Shown piece after piece: positions 1 through 61,344 of a stretch of DNA of 64,000 nt (position 1 is the stretch's first letter; every line of letters begins with the position of its first letter). The position numbers were made by a program, and so were the translations under genes. This stretch comes from Mastigias papua (Eukaryota > Cnidaria > Scyphozoa > Rhizostomeae > Mastigiidae): assembly GCA_964019165.1 (NCBI GenBank), contig OZ025276.1, forward strand, positions 12,573,028-12,637,027, written 5' to 3'. The notes under the pieces were generated by a model. The model ran no database searches. It was given only the letters and a program-made list of their open reading frames with translations, and was not told the origin of the DNA.

Positions 1-1517
1 ATCTAACGATTGGAGCTGCACTAAAAAGTTTCTCGAAGACTGTAGCGCAGACAACGTGCACAAAAGATCTCCGGCAGATGTCCAATGTTCATTATTTTTC
101 TTGAATTAGAGCTGCATAACCTAGCTGATTTTCCACTCTTGCATGTTGAGCCTTTCCTTATGCTTACTGTAAGCTGACATTAAACGGGGATAGCCGTGAT
201 CTGAGATGCGTATGGGGATAGCACTTTCCGCTGATAACTGATCATCTACATGATCTCATCTGATTTCGAATCAATAAGCGAATTCTACAGAATCAACATA
301 ATGTTTCTCTTCAGCACATAGAATCACTGCCAAAAGTCCTTGGAACACCCTTTGACTGCAGCATTTTATGTGACAATTATGAGATTCCGGTAAAGTACAA
401 CGGACTACGCCTCCCTACCCCCCAGAACAATGTTGAATTGACGGTTGTGTTAGCTGGCAATTGTATGTAAGCAATTCGACTTATTTACTGCGTATAAAAC
501 CTGTATAAATCAACATTGTTTTCAAGTGGAGAGGGGAATGCTCACCAGCAAGGTCAAAAAATACAGTAAGTGTTCCAAGACTTTTGGCATTGATTGTAGG
601 TATGCATAGATGGTGGAAAGCCATGAAAACTCATCTCTGTGTCGAAGGAGAGGGATGTGGTTAAAGACAGTGGGTATTTACTTTTGTGAATAATCTCTAA
701 TCACGAGGTAGTTAAAAACAATCCTACATGAGACACGATAAAAGATACGGTGATTTTATCATAATTTTTCGAAGCCAAGAATGCTTGGGTGTCGTGACGT
801 TGTGTATCATTGCAGATAATATACATATCAACCACAACCACTGCTTTATACAACGTCAAATGCTTTGGCTGCATGGTACAATTGCAGATTGCTGATAATA
901 GTCCAGTGCAACTTGAATGATCAGTTTTATCTTAGCTGCTTTGTACTCTTTAAAAACACATAGACCAGAGAAGATAAAGAGGGAGAGACAGAACCTTTGC
1001 GTAGAATCAACATATTCAGATTTTTAGAGACTTTGGCAAATGCTGTTGTTATATAATATAAAAGAAATACATTTGTTGTCAGAAAGTATGTACTTCTTAA
1101 TAAATGTAAATTACAGCCCTATCCGTGCCTTTTCAATGCTTCACTCGGCAAAGGTGGGTTTTATCAAGTCAAACGCTAAGACTGATAGAACATATTGCCA
1201 ACTGCTTCTTGAGCCTTGTTGGCACTGTGAAGCTGCTGTTCAAACCCGGCCTTCAAAGTATTGCAGAAGGTGTTACATAATATTTAGTCCAGATTCGACT
1301 CTCTGTCCAACTTCTCAATAAAAAGACGCATGCGCAGTCGATACTTCACTAATGTCCACTAAAATGCATTGATTCCTGTTTTTGCTTTTACTTCCTCTTT
1401 TGTACTGAGCTTGCCTGTGCTTTCCCTTCCATTGCCTTTTCCAACTGCATGAAAAATACCGATAAGAGCCACATTATCATTAATTTTCACTATGTATGCC
1501 TCCTAATCCTGTCGTGT

Positions 1518-1538
1518 TATATATATATATATATATAT
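1518..1538. repeat. (TA)n microsatellite
   Basis: About ten uninterrupted TA units in AT-rich DNA. Confidence 0.9.
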
Positions 1539-2425
1539 CGTTCTATATATCGTTCCTAAAACACGTAAATCGTTCTCCGCCTTTACAGCAAAATTGAAAG
1601 CATGAAGAAGTTATAACGGACACATTGATTCTCCGTTTTTTATCACGTACCTAGTTCATTTTATTCTTTTTTCTTTTCATTTTTATTGTAATTAGCTTTT
1701 TTCGTGCAATTAGTGTAATTAGTGTAAAAATAGGGCAGGCTTGTAAATAAATTATTTTTTGTAACCTCTACCCTGTATAAACAATTTTTCAATGAAATGT
1801 CAAAACTTAAGTTAGACCATAGTATATGATTAGTCAATGTGAAACGTAAGGAAAATAAAAGCCGTAATCTGCAAAGTTCAAAAAATACCCCAAGATAAAA
1901 TCGTGAGTAGCTTGCCACCCAGTCTTGGCACTGCTGAAGGCAGCTCAACATCGTCGAGCGTATTTGGATAAAAATAATCGAGAAAGTTGGCTAGGGATTA
2001 TGACCTAGCCTTTCAGACTGCGGAGCATAGAATAGCTTTGTATTGATTAGTTTAATGAAGAGCACATGAACTGAGCTGTAGCATCCTGCCAATTATTCAC
2101 ACTGGGATTACTCATCATTTAGAATATATTGGTCGTAGAATTATCTTGTAAGCAGTTGTATGCTATATCGTTTTAGAACTTGCTATCCTGTACTCCACCC
2201 TAAGCCCAAGCATAACCTGAGACTCGTCCACCATAGGATATGATGAGATGGTACAATTATTGAACTCAAAAATGGGAAGAGCTGATTTGAGGATATTTCC
2301 AAGATAGCTATCTTAAAACTGAACTCTCTAGTGGGAGTGGTGTTCAATATCCATGCTATTGTTATTCTTGATGAGAAATTTTATGAGATGCTTTCCACAA
2401 CATACAAGTCATATATTAAACCTGA

Positions 2426-2487
2426 TCAATCGATCGATCGATCGATCGATCAATCAATCAATTGATTGATTGATTGATTGATTGATT
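2426..2487. repeat. (ATCG)n / (ATTG)n tetranucleotide repeat, self-complementary
   Basis: CGAT units change to CAAT and then to TGAT units, so the left half pairs with the right half and could fold as a hairpin. Confidence 0.9.
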
Positions 2488-3791
2488 TTAGGCCTACAAC
2501 CTTTAAACAGATTGCTGAGTTACAAGGAACACTCAATTTACAATACAATACAACACAATGCAATGGTATCAATATGATTTAATACAGTTTCTTGTGCACA
2601 CACATTTTGTTTATCTTACGTACATATAGACAGTTTGTAGTTTTGGTAGAAGGTCTGAACTTTGTAACAGGATATCATAAATTTTTGATTCTAGCCTTCT
2701 CTCGAGTGGCAAAAAGATGGATATAAAATTTTCGCTTAAAAAGACTGATCCATTTATTTAGAAAAGGACCGAGTTGTCGGTTCGATGAAAAATTTAAGCC
2801 CAAAGTGTCTACTACCATCCACCCTTTCTCAAAGGCAGTTTACCGATAAATATTCTCGTATAATAAATTCAATCTTATGATTGTTAAGGGATGGATGGCA
2901 AGAGAAACACTACTATTGAATTCATTGCATTTATCATGTTGAACAAAGGAATATTTGAATCTCGATTCATCCTATTGTAGTTTTGAAATGTGAAGAAAGT
3001 CAACGGAAAAGCAGTAGGGTTTTTATTTCAGAAGACCAATCTAGAGCCTAAAGTTCTAAGCAAATTAAAGCTTCTTTAGTCATCCCCTTAACTTGACGTA
3101 TGAAATTCCACTAGAGCTCTGGATAAACGAAAGCGTTACCCTATACCGAACGACCCCAAGTGTCATGAGAAACAACAAAGACCATTTGTTGAATCATCGT
3201 CGAGATATTCCATCCATGAAGTCATCATTTAAGGCGATGAATATGCTTAGAAACCGTTTGTGTTCAAAAATACTTTATCTTCTTTTGACCTGGCTTTCCA
3301 ATGATTTATATTTTAATTGCTGGGATCTTATTGATTTCAGTCTATTACTTTAAAAACAGGCCAATGCTCAAGAACTCTTCTGTGCAAGGATGCAATGTGA
3401 TTCTTTGTGTACGATTATTCCCACAGTTTGACAGAAATAATTTCAGCACGGCGCTTCTTCAGGAAAGCAATAGTTTTTACGGAAAAAAAACTGAAACTAA
3501 GCCATATTAGACCACACTAATAACTTTTTTGAAACTTCATACTACTGAAGATATATCTTTCTTCACAATCATGCTCCTCTGTAATTATAGGCTATTTGGC
3601 ATTTCTATATGTTAAAAGAAGCAAACAAAAATCAACTACAACAAAAATAATAATGCCATAATAATAATAATAATGATAGCAATGACATAATAACCCTGTT
3701 TATTGTTACAATAGTAATGTTTTTTAATAGATACTGACATACACAAATACAATTTGCATTATGGAAACTATGATTTGTATTTCTGGATGTT

Positions 3792-3829
3792 AGTAATTAG
3801 TAATTAGTAATTAGTATTAGTAATTAGTG
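3792..3829. repeat. TAGTAATTAG tandem repeat
   Basis: About five short head-to-tail units of TAGTAAT(T), just before a GC-richer segment at 3,830-4,200. Confidence 0.8.
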
Positions 3830-4854
3830 CTATCGACGGGGAAACCGTCATCCATTCAGGGTGGTCTTCTTGCTCATTAGAGCATACAGTATAAATCTTC
3901 CCCCTCCCACCAAATTTACGGGTGTCCTACATCCGTGCAGGCCTGTTGCCGGCGCGAATTTATTAAAGGGGTACAGATAGACTGAGCGTAGCGTGCATCA
4001 ATCAGCTGGACGGCCTGGTAGCCCCAAGTGGTGTTCACAGTACAATGAATTATGTGACTTGGGTCGACTTATGACAAATGTTGCGAACTGGTACAAGAGT
4101 GCGCTATTTCTAAGGGGGGGGGGTGTAGTTAGTTATTGTTTGGAATTCCAAAGAGAGCCTTGCCCTAAAGCCACCCCCTAGGCTACGGGTGTGCTCCCAT
4201 GGTGACTAGAAAGCAACAAATGAGGACAGAGATTAAAGATATCCTGAGACTTCTTAATCAATGAATCTTTTCGGTAGTGCCAGAAGTTGGGTCTTGCAGG
4301 CAAATTTCGTTGAAACTGAGGGCTTTGCTATTTCCAGTCAGCCAAGAGAACAAAAGTAGGAGATAAAAAGTTGCGAAGATTGTTGATAGTAGTCTCTTGT
4401 ACTCTATTCAACTCTCAGATTAGAAAGAACTTTCTCAATAGCTACATTGTTGACAGAAGGCTTTTACAGAGGTGGACTATCAAGTCACTGAATGTACTTT
4501 TGTACAAGGAACCCCTTTACACCCCTTTGTCACAAGAACACAATTTATAAGGATACTGAGAATTGATGTGCTAACAATATGAAAGTACTAGAACCTTCTC
4601 AGCCTCAAGGAATAATTTTCACTAGCTCTCACCTACCCATATTCTTTCGGCAAACAAATACTGATGAGGTTGCTAATAAACATCAGCATTCGTTGATTTA
4701 TTTTCAATCGTAGTCCGACCCAAATTTTACAGAAACTGTGCACTGCATATTGCTTCTAGAATATTTGCAAAAAGCGCTCTTTAAATTTGAAACATCTTGG
4801 GAACTCTTGAGTAAAAATTTAGACAAATTAAGAACATGGAACTTCGCAATATGA

Positions 4855-5252
4855 GTTGGTTCTTCCAAAAAGAAGATTGCATAAGGAGCTTACATGCTAA
4901 TCACAAATTAATCAAAACAATTTTAAGGTTTAAACATTTTTATGGCTACAGAGATCCAGAAAAGACATGCAATCCTATTCATCTCAGTCAAATTCACATG
5001 AACCGTGTTCAATCCATGTAGTAAGTAGTTCATGGAGGAGTCTCCGTTGAGATTTCAGTATCCTGCTTTCACACTTAACACGATGTCGTTTCATTCTGTA
5101 CCATATTCAGAGCTATATGTGTACAGTTAAAATAAAGGAACTATTAAGGAGCTATTAGTGCTATGATATGGCCAAAGAGGCCGAAAAATAAGGAACCTTA
5201 CGGGCTAGGCCTTGAGCTAGGTTCTCTATTAAAATAGAAGACGTGTACCTCG
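4855..5252 (-). mobile_element. Family A MITE-like copy, degenerate, reverse orientation
   Basis: The right part (about 5120-5252) matches the start of other family A copies in reverse: GGCCTTGAGCTAGGTTC followed by a T/A-rich stretch and GACGTGT. The central CCATGTAGTAAGT is shared with the copies at 20105 and 22415. The left end is poorly preserved. Confidence 0.55.
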
Positions 5253-6129
5253 TATTTTAGCAATTGACCTCATTCTGATTCTCGAAGAATTAGCTGGGAA
5301 TGAAGGGATTGTTGAAATAATTTTTGAACACACCCTCTTCAAATGATGTAACCTAAGAATCTATGTCACTTATGAACAAAAGTTGACGATTGGCTAGTTG
5401 TGCTAGGTCTTGCGTTTAAAATCCCAACCGAAATGTAAATTTATTTACTACTGCACGCTGTCACTTTTTTAAAGATATACAAGGTTACAAGCAATCACAA
5501 TCACTCATGGCTTAAAGCCATAAAACACTAGTCTATAAGCAATTTGCTGCATTTCTGTCTTTTTCTTCTGAGGACTTGATTTTGAAAGATCGAAAATGTA
5601 AGGTGGATCCTTAATTTATTAGGTATTTCTTTTTCTTTGGGGTTAAGCTTAAAGCCTGTGAGAGTAAAATGTGCCGAAGTTAGTATTGTTGACTTAGTTG
5701 TCATGCCCACAAAAATACGTGTAGTAATAAGTGATTTATGCAACCATGAAATAAATATCACTCAACTTGGTAGGGATAATAAGGAGAGACTTAGGTTACG
5801 CCAGATCGAATTACATTCTACTCAATTCCAGCAATGGGGGAGTGCACTGTCATGTAGAGGCGGTGCGACCAGGGGAACTAGGGGAAATGTCCCTCAGTAC
5901 TTTCCAAGATCAATTTTGTAATTCGTTCAAGTTCGAATAGAAAGGTTTGTGGACAAGGGGGGCTTCTAGCAAAGCACAATTCATTATGTCATATTGCCAT
6001 TTGTATAGGCATTTGTCAGCCTGCAGTAGCATAGTTTATTATGCACTGTACTAAAAGGGCGTGGAGGTCAAAATTCCTCTAGTTTGTGGTGACTGGCACA
6101 GTCCCTGCTCTCGTGAAAGTACAGCTATA

Positions 6130-6346
6130 CAGTAACTTCTAGGGATCAGTTTGCTATTCAATATGCCGATAAGAAACTTTTTCGTACTTGAATTTGGCTC
6201 TTTAATTCTCGATTGCTTGCAACAATAAAACTATTCGAGATAGAAATTTCTTTGGGATTTTGTCATTGGTAGTAAAAGCTCCTTAGATTTTTTGGCCTTC
6301 TACGTGTAGGTACTTTATAGAGCGGTTCCTGATAAAAAGAGTGTAT
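6130..6346 (+). mobile_element. Family A MITE-like copy, 5' truncated
   Basis: Contains GGGATTTTGTCATTGGTAGT and ends with GGTTCCTGATAAAAAGAGTGTA, the right end seen in the full copy at 8065-8501. The left half is missing. Confidence 0.55.
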
Positions 6347-6640
6347 GACCAAAGGAAGTGAGTTGTGGTCAAAATTAGTCCAATATCATCATCTTAGTAA
6401 TAGCTCCATTCATAAAAGTTTTCAGCTCGTGTTTCAAACTACTAGCAACTTTGTGGAATCTCATGAAGAGAGTAATAATTTTATTGCAAGTTTTCATGCA
6501 GCTTAACAAAAAATTAGAGGAAAGTAGTCAATGAGAGAGAATAACGTAAAGGTTGAGAATTTGTCATTTCCGAACTCGTTGGTAAAAAGCACTGAATCAC
6601 TGAATCAGAGCCATATCCGCATAGTATACAAATATATATA

Positions 6641-6771
6641 TAAGAGAATGAATCAACAATATACTTCACTTAAATTATAGACGTTTCGATAAATATCTTC
6701 ATTAGTACTGATGAAGATATTTATCGAAACGTCTATAATTCAAGTGAAGTATATTTTTGATTCGTTCTCTT
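6641..6771. repeat. Near-perfect 131-bp palindrome (hairpin element P1)
   Basis: Arms 6641-6702 and 6711-6771 pair almost completely around the self-complementary core AGTACT. It begins with AAGAGAATGAATCAAC and closes with its inverse, and is bounded by TA runs on both sides. A half copy lies at 24311-24390, again beside a (TA)n tract. This is a foldback/MITE-like structure with no coding potential. Confidence 0.85.
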
Positions 6772-7022
<251 letters not shown>

Positions 7023-7474
7023 AGCAAGAGGTGAAAATCTCATCTTTAACCATACTGTAATGGAGAATGTAATGGAGCCACAAGACAAGATAAGAAAAAT
7101 TATAAGTTAGTAATATATTTATGTATATATTTATGCATTTAAATTTATTTATAGATATTTTTATATATAGTGTACCCCTCTTGATTTTGAGTATGTCTAT
7201 CATTGAGTATCTGCTCTGCAATATTTTTCGGTACTTGTAAAGCTATAGTTTAATTTCAAGGAACCTTCAAGTCCTGAAAAGCTGAGACCAGACTGAGTGA
7301 AGTCTTGTATGAATCACCTCAGTTATGCAAAATTTGTCTGCTGGGTACAAAAGATATCGTTTGATATCATCCATCATGAATATATGTTTAGTATAATTAT
7401 ACTTAATGTGTAGTAGGCAAGTCTGTTTGTCATTAGAAAGTCTTTTTGTCGCCCGTTACTAAAGGATTTTTAGC

Positions 7475-7768
7475 TTTTACGTGATTTAAGTACTGAAACT
7501 TTTTTAAGACATTCTTAGCAGGCATGTTCTAGTTTGTGTAGCGCTTCAGTGTTACACAGACAAACAGTCACTGCACAAACGCAACAGTAAAATACAAAGA
7601 TCAGAATCATAAGAAATATCTACAAGTTGAGCAATAGAGACGACGGGTTTGCATGAAAATTGTAATTCCAAACACGTATCAACTTTCTCAACTTTCTTTG
7701 GTCTCCAAAACCCAGTACTTAATATTTTTTTGTTTGTTAGCAGTCGAGCCCTGCAGACGTATACACGC
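7475..7768 (-). mobile_element. Family D MITE-like copy, reverse orientation
   Basis: AAGTACTGAAACTTTTTTAAGAC near the left and TATCAACTTTCTCAACTTTC then CCCAGTACTT near the right also occur in the copies at 51740-52043 and, inverted, at 26686-27028. The right edge abuts hairpin P2. Confidence 0.5.
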
Positions 7769-7773
7769 TTTTT

Positions 7774-8038
7774 ACTATAGCACGAAAAAGCAGGAACATT
7801 CTTTTAATATACTGAAAGCTTTTTTTTCTTTTTTTTCGTCCGACACTCGTCAGACTATGAAACGTTAGATAGCGACCGAAAGGTGAACCGAAATATGTAG
7901 CTGAAATATTTGGCTATATATTTCGGTTCACCTTTCGGTCGCTATCCGACGTTTCATACTCTGACGAGTGTCGGACGAAAAAATAAAAAAAAGCTTTCAG
8001 TATGCTAAAAGAATGTTCCCGCTTTTTCGTGCTATAGT
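7774..8038. repeat. 265-bp palindromic element (hairpin P2)
   Basis: Arms of about 120 bp (7774-7896 and 7917-8038) are near-perfect inverse complements. They start with ACTATAGCACGAAAAAGC and end with its inverse, and include CGACACTCGTCAGA and AGCGACCGAAAGGTGAACCG. The loop is about 20 bases. A diverged full copy is at 43070-43266 and an end fragment near 19590-19616. Transcription would produce a long hairpin RNA. Confidence 0.88.
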
Positions 8039-8064
8039 GAAGTTCTGTAGTACCAACAGACTTA

Positions 8065-8501
8065 ACACGCTTTTTATTTTATAAGAAACCTAGCTCAAGG
8101 CCTAGTGTCCAAAAGTGTCTTATTTTTGGACCTCCAACGATCACATTGTTGCACTAAAAGTTCCTTAATAGTTCCTTACTTTTCAGCACACAATTAGTGC
8201 CATAAAAATGGTACAGGCATATGTAAAATATTGAAATCTTGAATTTGCCCTGAATTTTGGCTTTAGCATAAAATCAATGAAAAACGAAGGACTTAACACA
8301 AGCATAGCAAATAACCTATACGGGCTTTGGCTGCAAATGAATGGAACCAGCTTCCTAATTATGAATTACTTGCTGTTATATAAATTTTTCAAATTGAAAA
8401 ACTCCTTAGGGAATTTTCTTTTAGTAGTAAAAGTTCTTTAAATATTTTGGCATTCTACATGCAGGTTCCTTATAAAGTGGCTCTTTATAAAAAAAGCGTG
8501 T
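8065..8501 (+). mobile_element. Family A MITE-like element, full length (437 bp)
   Basis: The left end ACACGCTTTTTATTTTATAA and the right end TTTATAAAAAAAGCGTGT form terminal inverted repeats of about 20 bp. There is no coding capacity, consistent with a non-autonomous DNA transposon. Related copies start at 27719, 49058 and (reversed) 19628 and 22248. A clear target-site duplication was not found. Confidence 0.75.
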
Positions 8502-9266
8502 AGCGAAAGTGAAGTACAAAAACCACCTTTGAGAAACCGTCAAATAAACCATTATCTCAGTTTTTCCTTTAATGAAATGACAATTTTTCATATTCACGGT
8601 ATTTGATACGCATTCAATTCACCAATTTGTTGTATTGAATACTCTACAACTCTTCTTGAACTGTTATCTGTTGAGGCTCCGACGTCCACCTTCAGTGTTT
8701 CGACACATGCTTTTAATTTATCGCATTTAGTTGTTTTCATTATAATTGACCTGAAACAATGGCATCATGCAAGTATTTCGTATTTCAAAGGTCTATATGT
8801 TACTGTTTGAATGCTTGTTAATAGAAGGATAGATAGCCAATGTGTAAAAAATGGCATAACTTTGCTCTATGAATTTCTCACCAGAATACATCGTTTATGA
8901 ATTGTTTGAAAATCACCCGGATACAAGTTATATCCTTCACTTTTTCTCTTCTTTCCCTTGTCATCATTATTATATGATTTATTTCATCACTGTGCCAACT
9001 TAAATTTTGAAGCGTATCTCTTCTCAGTTTTAGTTTGTTGTCATTTCTGTGGAAGTCCTTATACTGTATTCTCTAATCATGCGGGCTTTCCACGTTGAAT
9101 TTGGCGCACTGATCAATGTGGTTTGCCGAAGTTCTTAAATTAACAAATGAATTGTTTCACGAGTCACAGGCCTACCCTCAACTTCGATAAACACAAAATT
9201 ATAACCATTATGGGCTTAGGATCTGTGGTCATCTCACTATTCTTTTGCATTATAATTGCTGTGAGG

Positions 9267-9288
9267 AACCGGCACCTAGAAGCCGGTT
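9267..9288. repeat. Short hairpin AACCGGC/GCCGGTT upstream of Runx
   Basis: AACCGGC at 9267-9273 and GCCGGTT at 9282-9288 form a 7-bp stem with an 8-base loop. Its function is unknown. It is GC-richer than its surroundings. Confidence 0.4.
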
Positions 9289-9679
9289 TCCAACCATGAA
9301 CAGCCTTGAACCCCCGGCTTTGCTTGACCTTAACTTGCTAGTATCATTTAGAATAGTCCATAGGAATTCATGTGATAATACACCGGGGGTTTAACAAGCT
9401 AGACTCACGAAAACAAACCGGCAAACGAAGGCAATTTAGATTTAATTGCGAACAACGTGTGCTCGTGAGCAGTGAGAGAGAATTGGATGAATTCAAATTA
9501 CGCTTCTATGACTGTAAGCTGATATTGGTCAATATATCGGCAAGTATTTGGCCACGAAGATTTTCGATATCCCACACAACAACAGTTACTGTACCTATTT
9601 CGTTCTGTTGCTGTACAAACTAAACACGGTCTGGAAAGGAGGAGCAGCACTCCATTGATTGACACCGACGTTCGGAGTG

Positions 9680-9686
9680 TATAAAG
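9680..9686 (+). promoter_or_regulatory. TATA-like box of a possible Runx promoter
   Basis: TATAAAG sits about 220 bp upstream of the start codon, which would put transcription start near 9710 and give a leader of about 190 nt. Assignment is inference: AT-rich DNA contains many such motifs, and distal promoters are common in RUNX genes. Confidence 0.35.
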
Positions 9687-9858
9687 CGTATTGTGAGCAG
9701 CTGTCACACAGGGCATTGTGGGGCGGTATACGTACTCGTCACAAACTACTACACGGTAGATTAGCTGAAAGGAAACATTCGTGTTCACCAATCGAGCGTG
9801 AATGTGTATAGCCCGCGTTACATCTAGCAGAGCGGTTTAGGCTGAAGAATTAGAACGT

Positions 9859-58394
<48,536 letters not shown>

Positions 58395-58446
58395 TCACAT
58401 GGTTGAATTTCTGAAAATACAAGATTACGATTGGTCGTGCTTCAGG

Positions 58447-58452
58447 AATAAA
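58447..58452 (+). promoter_or_regulatory. Runx: Polyadenylation signal AATAAA, proximal
   Basis: A canonical AATAAA lies 53 nt after the Runx stop codon. If used it gives a very short 3' UTR. Confidence 0.45.
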
Positions 58453-59139
58453 ACAAATTGACCAGTCGCCAAGCGTCCAAAGGTCGGTAAGTAAAGTTGG
58501 ATTCCAAGAAGAGAATAGATACAATCAGGCAACGTGCCACAAGGTAAAAAAATATGTTAGAGTTTCAAAGTTGGGGTCCTAATAGTACGACTTTCCTGAA
58601 GGATAAAAGGTATTTTTCGGCATTCATGGTAGTGGACGGACTTCCCATCCAGACCTCGCAGACGCAATTAAATACCATTACTAGCTCGGTATACCTGAAT
58701 GTTTGGGACTAGAGATATTCATACCAAAAACTATCCGGGACTAGTAATAGTCATGCATATGGTTTCCTGGATCAGGTCAACAATGAGAACGCTTTTCATA
58801 CAAACATAGATTAGGAGTTCTCATGTCTCTCATTCATTCAGAAGTACCCATGTTTGGACAATAGTCTAGTGGCACAAAAATGAAGTCGATATTTTAGAGA
58901 CAGGTTTATAAGCATATGCCACTACACTAAGCTAAAACTCGCCGCCCATTAATTGTGCCCCGCACCCCTGCGACTCGTTCTGCTTATCACCGCCTTAGAT
59001 TCAACTATAAAATGAGCCTTTTTGAAGGTCCTCGTGTATCATTTATTTAACAATTCAGCTTAGACTCATTTTTAAAATGTCCTGTGTTTTTATTATCATG
59101 TATAAATGTGGAACATATTAGGTTACTTAAAGTAGTATC

Positions 59140-59145
59140 AATAAA
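59140..59145 (+). promoter_or_regulatory. Runx: Polyadenylation signal AATAAA, distal
   Basis: An AATAAA followed within about 12 nt by GGGG and then GTTTATGTG, a GT-rich context like a downstream element. It would give a 3' UTR of about 770 nt. Which signal is used cannot be decided from sequence. Confidence 0.4.
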
Positions 59146-59533
59146 AGGGGGGTTTATGTGCGCGCAGGACAGAAAAATGTAAAACTCTCTCGAAAGGAGG
59201 CTACTAACATAATAGTAGGCGCTGAGTCAAGTCTCGTTTTGACAGTAGGTGTCGTCAACGGGAGATCTGATGTCAAATCGTGACGATGAAGGCTGCTAGG
59301 CTACTACCCCCAGAATGTTAGCGATCCGTTAAAAGACAGTCGAAAGGGTTTTCCTTCCAAAAAGGAAGTGAAAATAGGGAAAGTATTCCGTGATGTAAAT
59401 GTGAATTCCGGATGAAGCAGATCACATTTCTAGTTGGTATTTAAAACAAGGAGGTTTACTGATGATCTCAACCGCTTTTCAGTGTCGGCAGCCATGCAAA
59501 ATTCCCTCATATCCGAGAAGGTTCTACAGGTTG

Positions 59534-59758
59534 TGACGGCAGTGCATTATGACGTAAGGAAAGTAATGAATCATATTAAGGACAATATACAAATGAATGG
59601 TGATATCTGGAATAGCTAAATTTAGAAGGAGATAAGATAAGTGATATTTATAATTATGGCGACAGTGTTGCCTGACGTAAATGAAATAATGAATCATAAC
59701 GATAAGGATAATGTACAAAGGTATAAAGATATATGGAATTGCTAAATTGAGAAGATAG
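59534..59758. repeat. Diverged tandem duplication, about 120-bp unit
   Basis: Unit 1 (about 59534-59630) and unit 2 (about 59656-59755) share GTAATGAATCATA, AAGGACAATATACAAA, GATATCTGGAATAGCTAAAT and AGAAG in the same order, with scattered substitutions. Confidence 0.7.
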
Positions 59759-60659
59759 GATAACTGTCTTAAAATGTTCCATTGATTTCACCAGAACCTC
59801 GTGTCAATGTCAATTAACTCACTTGTCTCACTTGTGATAAACGACACGAAAATCCTGAAAGACTGAGAGAAGTACCAATAATGCGAGTCAAAGATCAACT
59901 CGACACGTTTCTCTGAAAATGGATTCCTTATCCCGTTATGTGGTCGATTTGAAAAATTGCGGGCCAAAAAAAATGATAATAAAGCCAAAAGCTTCAACAA
60001 GAAGTTCAAGGTTGAAATTCAGTGATATACCACAACTTCCGATGACGTTTATTTGGTCCATGTGGTGGTGACAAACTACTGCTCTTCGCTTCTGATGCAC
60101 AAAGAGCCTTAGACCTCACTTGTGTCTCTAGCTTAGAGAAAATGTTTGTTAGTCTTGTTTACCAATTGTAAGTGTTTTGGTCTTAGAGAAACGAAGGAGA
60201 TCTGACTGCAAGAATCCTCTGGTTCTTTTCAGACATCTGTGTCAAACAAGCCGTAGGGCCGATCCTGCAAACAAGGCATAATTTCTAATTATCAAAAAGT
60301 AGAAATAGGGTTATATTGAAGAACCGGGCATAAATAGGTTCAATGACCGTTTTCACAGACAAGCATGGACCCTGCTTATGATGTTCGTTAGGAGCATGCT
60401 GATTTGGAGGATGAAACATGGTAGAAAGCATGCTAGATATGAGTAAATTTTATATGGGATACGGCTGTTATAAATTTTATATGGGATACGAAAATGGTAG
60501 GGGCAGAATCCACAGACAGTTGTTTCCAGGACAGTCTTGTTGTAAAATGAGCGAATGTGAAAAACTTGTGACTCAGCATTTAGAATGTTGAACGTAAAGA
60601 GAAACTTAAGTTCTTGAAATGAAGTCATACTCTCTAAAGTGAGCCGTGCCTATATCTCT

Positions 60660-60790
60660 ATGTATTTGTTGGAGTGTGTGTTGTGTAGTGTGTGGTGTAG
60701 TTTGTGGTGTAGTAAGTATGTGTATATGAGTGAGTGTTTGAGGGAGGGAAGGTGTGGGGTGTGCTTGCAATATGTGTGTGCGTTCGGTAT
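60660..60790. repeat. GT-rich low-complexity DNA
   Basis: Irregular TGTG and GTGTAGT units. Confidence 0.75.
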
Positions 60791-61344
60791 GTGAGCACAT
60801 GCAATTATTTGCCAAGGCACTGGGACTTATGGGCAATTAAATAGGATTATATGCGCTCTGAAAATTAAATTTTTGAACTGAAAAGAATTATTTAATTTGC
60901 ACAACTGTATGTTTTCTGTTGGTTCTAATGCCTGGAAGCCAGATACACGTCTAGACACAAAGATCCGGTTGAGACGTGGCCTAGCTTATCCGGAACATAA
61001 TTGCGCCACGTTTAGTAATGGTTATACAATTCCCATTCATGCAAATTTTGTCAATGAAACCAAGTTCTTAAAATAGCGGTATTTTCACCAGACCGTTGAG
61101 TTTTATGATGCAAAAACTTCAACCATGCTGCATAGGAACATGACTCTCTCTTCTCTGCCTTTTATAAACGTATCCCACTCCTTTTGAATTCCACAATCGA
61201 TATCAATTAATTCTTGTCTTGTCATGTTAAGATTCAGTTTCAGTCTTATGATGGAACCCTGCTCAGTGATCCAATACGATCAATAGTCCCATTTAATCGG
61301 GGTCGTTCGCTGGCACGAAGATATCAGTTTTAGCACTTGTAAAA

